NCBI GenBank assembly: GCA_027486495.1
Contig: JAIXOZ010000020.1
Span: 1-34,031 of the forward strand
Length of the DNA: 34,031 bases
Direction of reading: 5' to 3'
Source: Comamonadaceae bacterium
Lineage (GTDB): Bacteria; Pseudomonadota; Gammaproteobacteria; Burkholderiales; Burkholderiaceae_C
Positions 33,196 to 34,031 of the stretch are shown here, piece after piece; within the stretch, counting starts at the first letter, position 1, and each line of letters opens with the position of its first letter. The translations under genes and the position numbers were made by a program. The notes under the pieces are model-generated. The model saw only the letters and a list, made by a program, of their open reading frames with translations. It was not told the DNA's origin and ran no database searches.

Positions 33196-34031
33196 ATGAC
33201 AGCTTCCCTGACTTTTCGTCTTCCCGTCCAAGGCATTGCATCCCTCTTTCTGGCGGCAAGCCTGGCTGGTTGTGGCAGCCTGTCCGGCTCTGTGAGCCGC
33301 GACACCTTCAAGCCCTTCGTACCCGAGGTGGTCCAAGGTAACTTTGTGTCCAACGAGCAGCGCCAAGACTTGCGTTTGGGCATGCCGCGCGGTCAGGTGA
33401 GAGAAATACTGGGTACGCCCTTGATTGCCAGTTTGTTCCATGCCAACCGCTGGGACTACGCCTTCAGCATCCAGCGCCAGGGCGTGCCTGCACAAAACTT
33501 CAAGCTGACGGTTTACTTCAAGGGCGATGTGCTCGAACAAATCGAGAGCGATGTGCTGCCCAGTGAGTCAGAGTTTGCTGGTCGCCTGGTGCGGCCCCAA
33601 TCGGTGGGCAAACTGCCTACCCTTCAAGCCAGCGAAGAGGATTTGAAGAAATTCGCCCCCGCTGCCCGTGCCGATGCGCCCGCAGCCACCTCTGCACCCG
33701 ACGCTTTGCCGCGCAGCTACCCGCCTTTGGAGCCGACCGCCCGCCCCTCCTCAGGTGCCACCAACAAAGCGCCCGAAGCCTCTGTGGTGACCAAAGCGCC
33801 AGTTGATACACAGACCTCGGTTGCGGTTGTTGCTCCCGGCCCTGCCCAAGCATCTGTCCCAAAGGAAGCAGCGGCGAAATCAACTCTTGGTGGGCCAGTC
33901 CTCAGCGACACTGGCTCTGCCAAAACAGGCAAGGCGACCGTTCTGGACGATCCAACACGCCAACAACTTCAGGAGGCGGTGCAAGCATGGGCGCAAGCTT
34001 GGCGTACACAAAACATCTCCGCTTATTTGGC
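33196..34031 (+). CDS. bamE: BamE lipoprotein with long C-terminal extension (partial, runs off window)
   Basis: Subunit of the BAM complex that inserts beta-barrel proteins into the outer membrane. The N-terminus has a signal peptide and lipobox LAGC with C26 as the lipidated cysteine. The BamE (SmpA/OmlA) domain follows: [37 protein letters not shown] and [12 protein letters not shown], ending near residue 120-130. After about residue 150 comes a roughly 100-residue Ala/Pro/Thr-rich low-complexity linker, then a helical start [17 protein letters not shown] resembling an NTF2/Cds6-type domain. The window ends after 278 codons without a stop, so the length is unknown; ordinary BamE is 110-180 residues. 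Divergent from fur. Confidence 0.88.
   Translation, partial: MTASLTFRLPVQGIASLFLAASLAGCGSLSGSVSRDTFKPFVPEVVQGNFVSNEQRQDLRLGMPRGQVREILGTPLIASLFHANRWDYAFSIQRQGVPAQNFKLTVYFKGDVLEQIESDVLPSESEFAGRLVRPQSVGKLPTLQASEEDLKKFAPAARADAPAATSAPDALPRSYPPLEPTARPSSGATNKAPEASVVTKAPVDTQTSVAVVAPGPAQASVPKEAAAKSTLGGPVLSDTGSAKTGKATVLDDPTRQQLQEAVQAWAQAWRTQNISAYL

Noticed and set aside
1..34031. CRISPR arrays, tRNA or rRNA genes, insertion sequences, prophage or integrase genes
   Set aside because: No regular direct repeats, cloverleaf-like segments, transposase or integrase proteins were found on either strand.

Overview
This 34 kb window looks like a chromosomal segment of a betaproteobacterium, most likely order Burkholderiales and close to Comamonadaceae. 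This rests on inference from gene order (uvrA-MFS-ssb; hpf-ptsN-hprK-fur-bamE), a Bug-type periplasmic binding protein, single-chain PntA and high-GC codon use. No mobile element, CRISPR array, rRNA or tRNA was seen. Coding density is high and no gene-free stretch exceeds about 250 bases.

Layout: (1) 1-4778 holds the N-terminal part of uvrA (minus), a YajR-like MFS transporter, ssb with a clear terminator, and a SLAC1/TehA-family gene broken by one frameshift. (2) 4877-6211 is a DUF3422 protein of unknown function. (3) 6216-13769 is a catabolic island: tcuR-like LysR, a second LysR divergent from a prpF/galD-like isomerase, then an orphan Bug binding protein, an unusual SDR lacking the catalytic tyrosine, and tcuA-tcuB (tricarballylate oxidation to cis-aconitate). 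(4) mnmA (minus). (5) 15018-19605 is a tight four-gene plus-strand cassette: membrane-anchored lytic transglycosylase, MBOAT O-acyltransferase, and two SGNH esterase/transferase-like proteins. This set fits a cell-wall (peptidoglycan) O-acetylation and editing system and is the most interesting locus here. (6) nudJ-like NUDIX plus a frameshifted TauE/SafE (TSUP) gene (minus). (7) pntA-pntB transhydrogenase with a strong palindrome between the two genes. (8) fadD-type acyl-CoA ligase, MTA/SAH nucleosidase, corA and a patatin (both minus), and an AraJ-like MFS transporter. (9) hpf-ptsN-hprK (nitrogen-PTS and ribosome hibernation), fur (minus), and a divergent bamE lipoprotein with an unusual long C-terminal extension that runs off the window.

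How parts work together: regions 1 and 9 are conserved housekeeping. The tcu island is a self-contained uptake and oxidation module for tricarboxylates, with two LysR regulators. The cassette in region 5 separates mnmA from nudJ, which are neighbours in E. coli, so it may be an insertion between two normally linked genes. Two genes (SLAC1-like, TSUP) each need a single indel correction to give full-length proteins, which is either real decay or a sequencing or assembly error.
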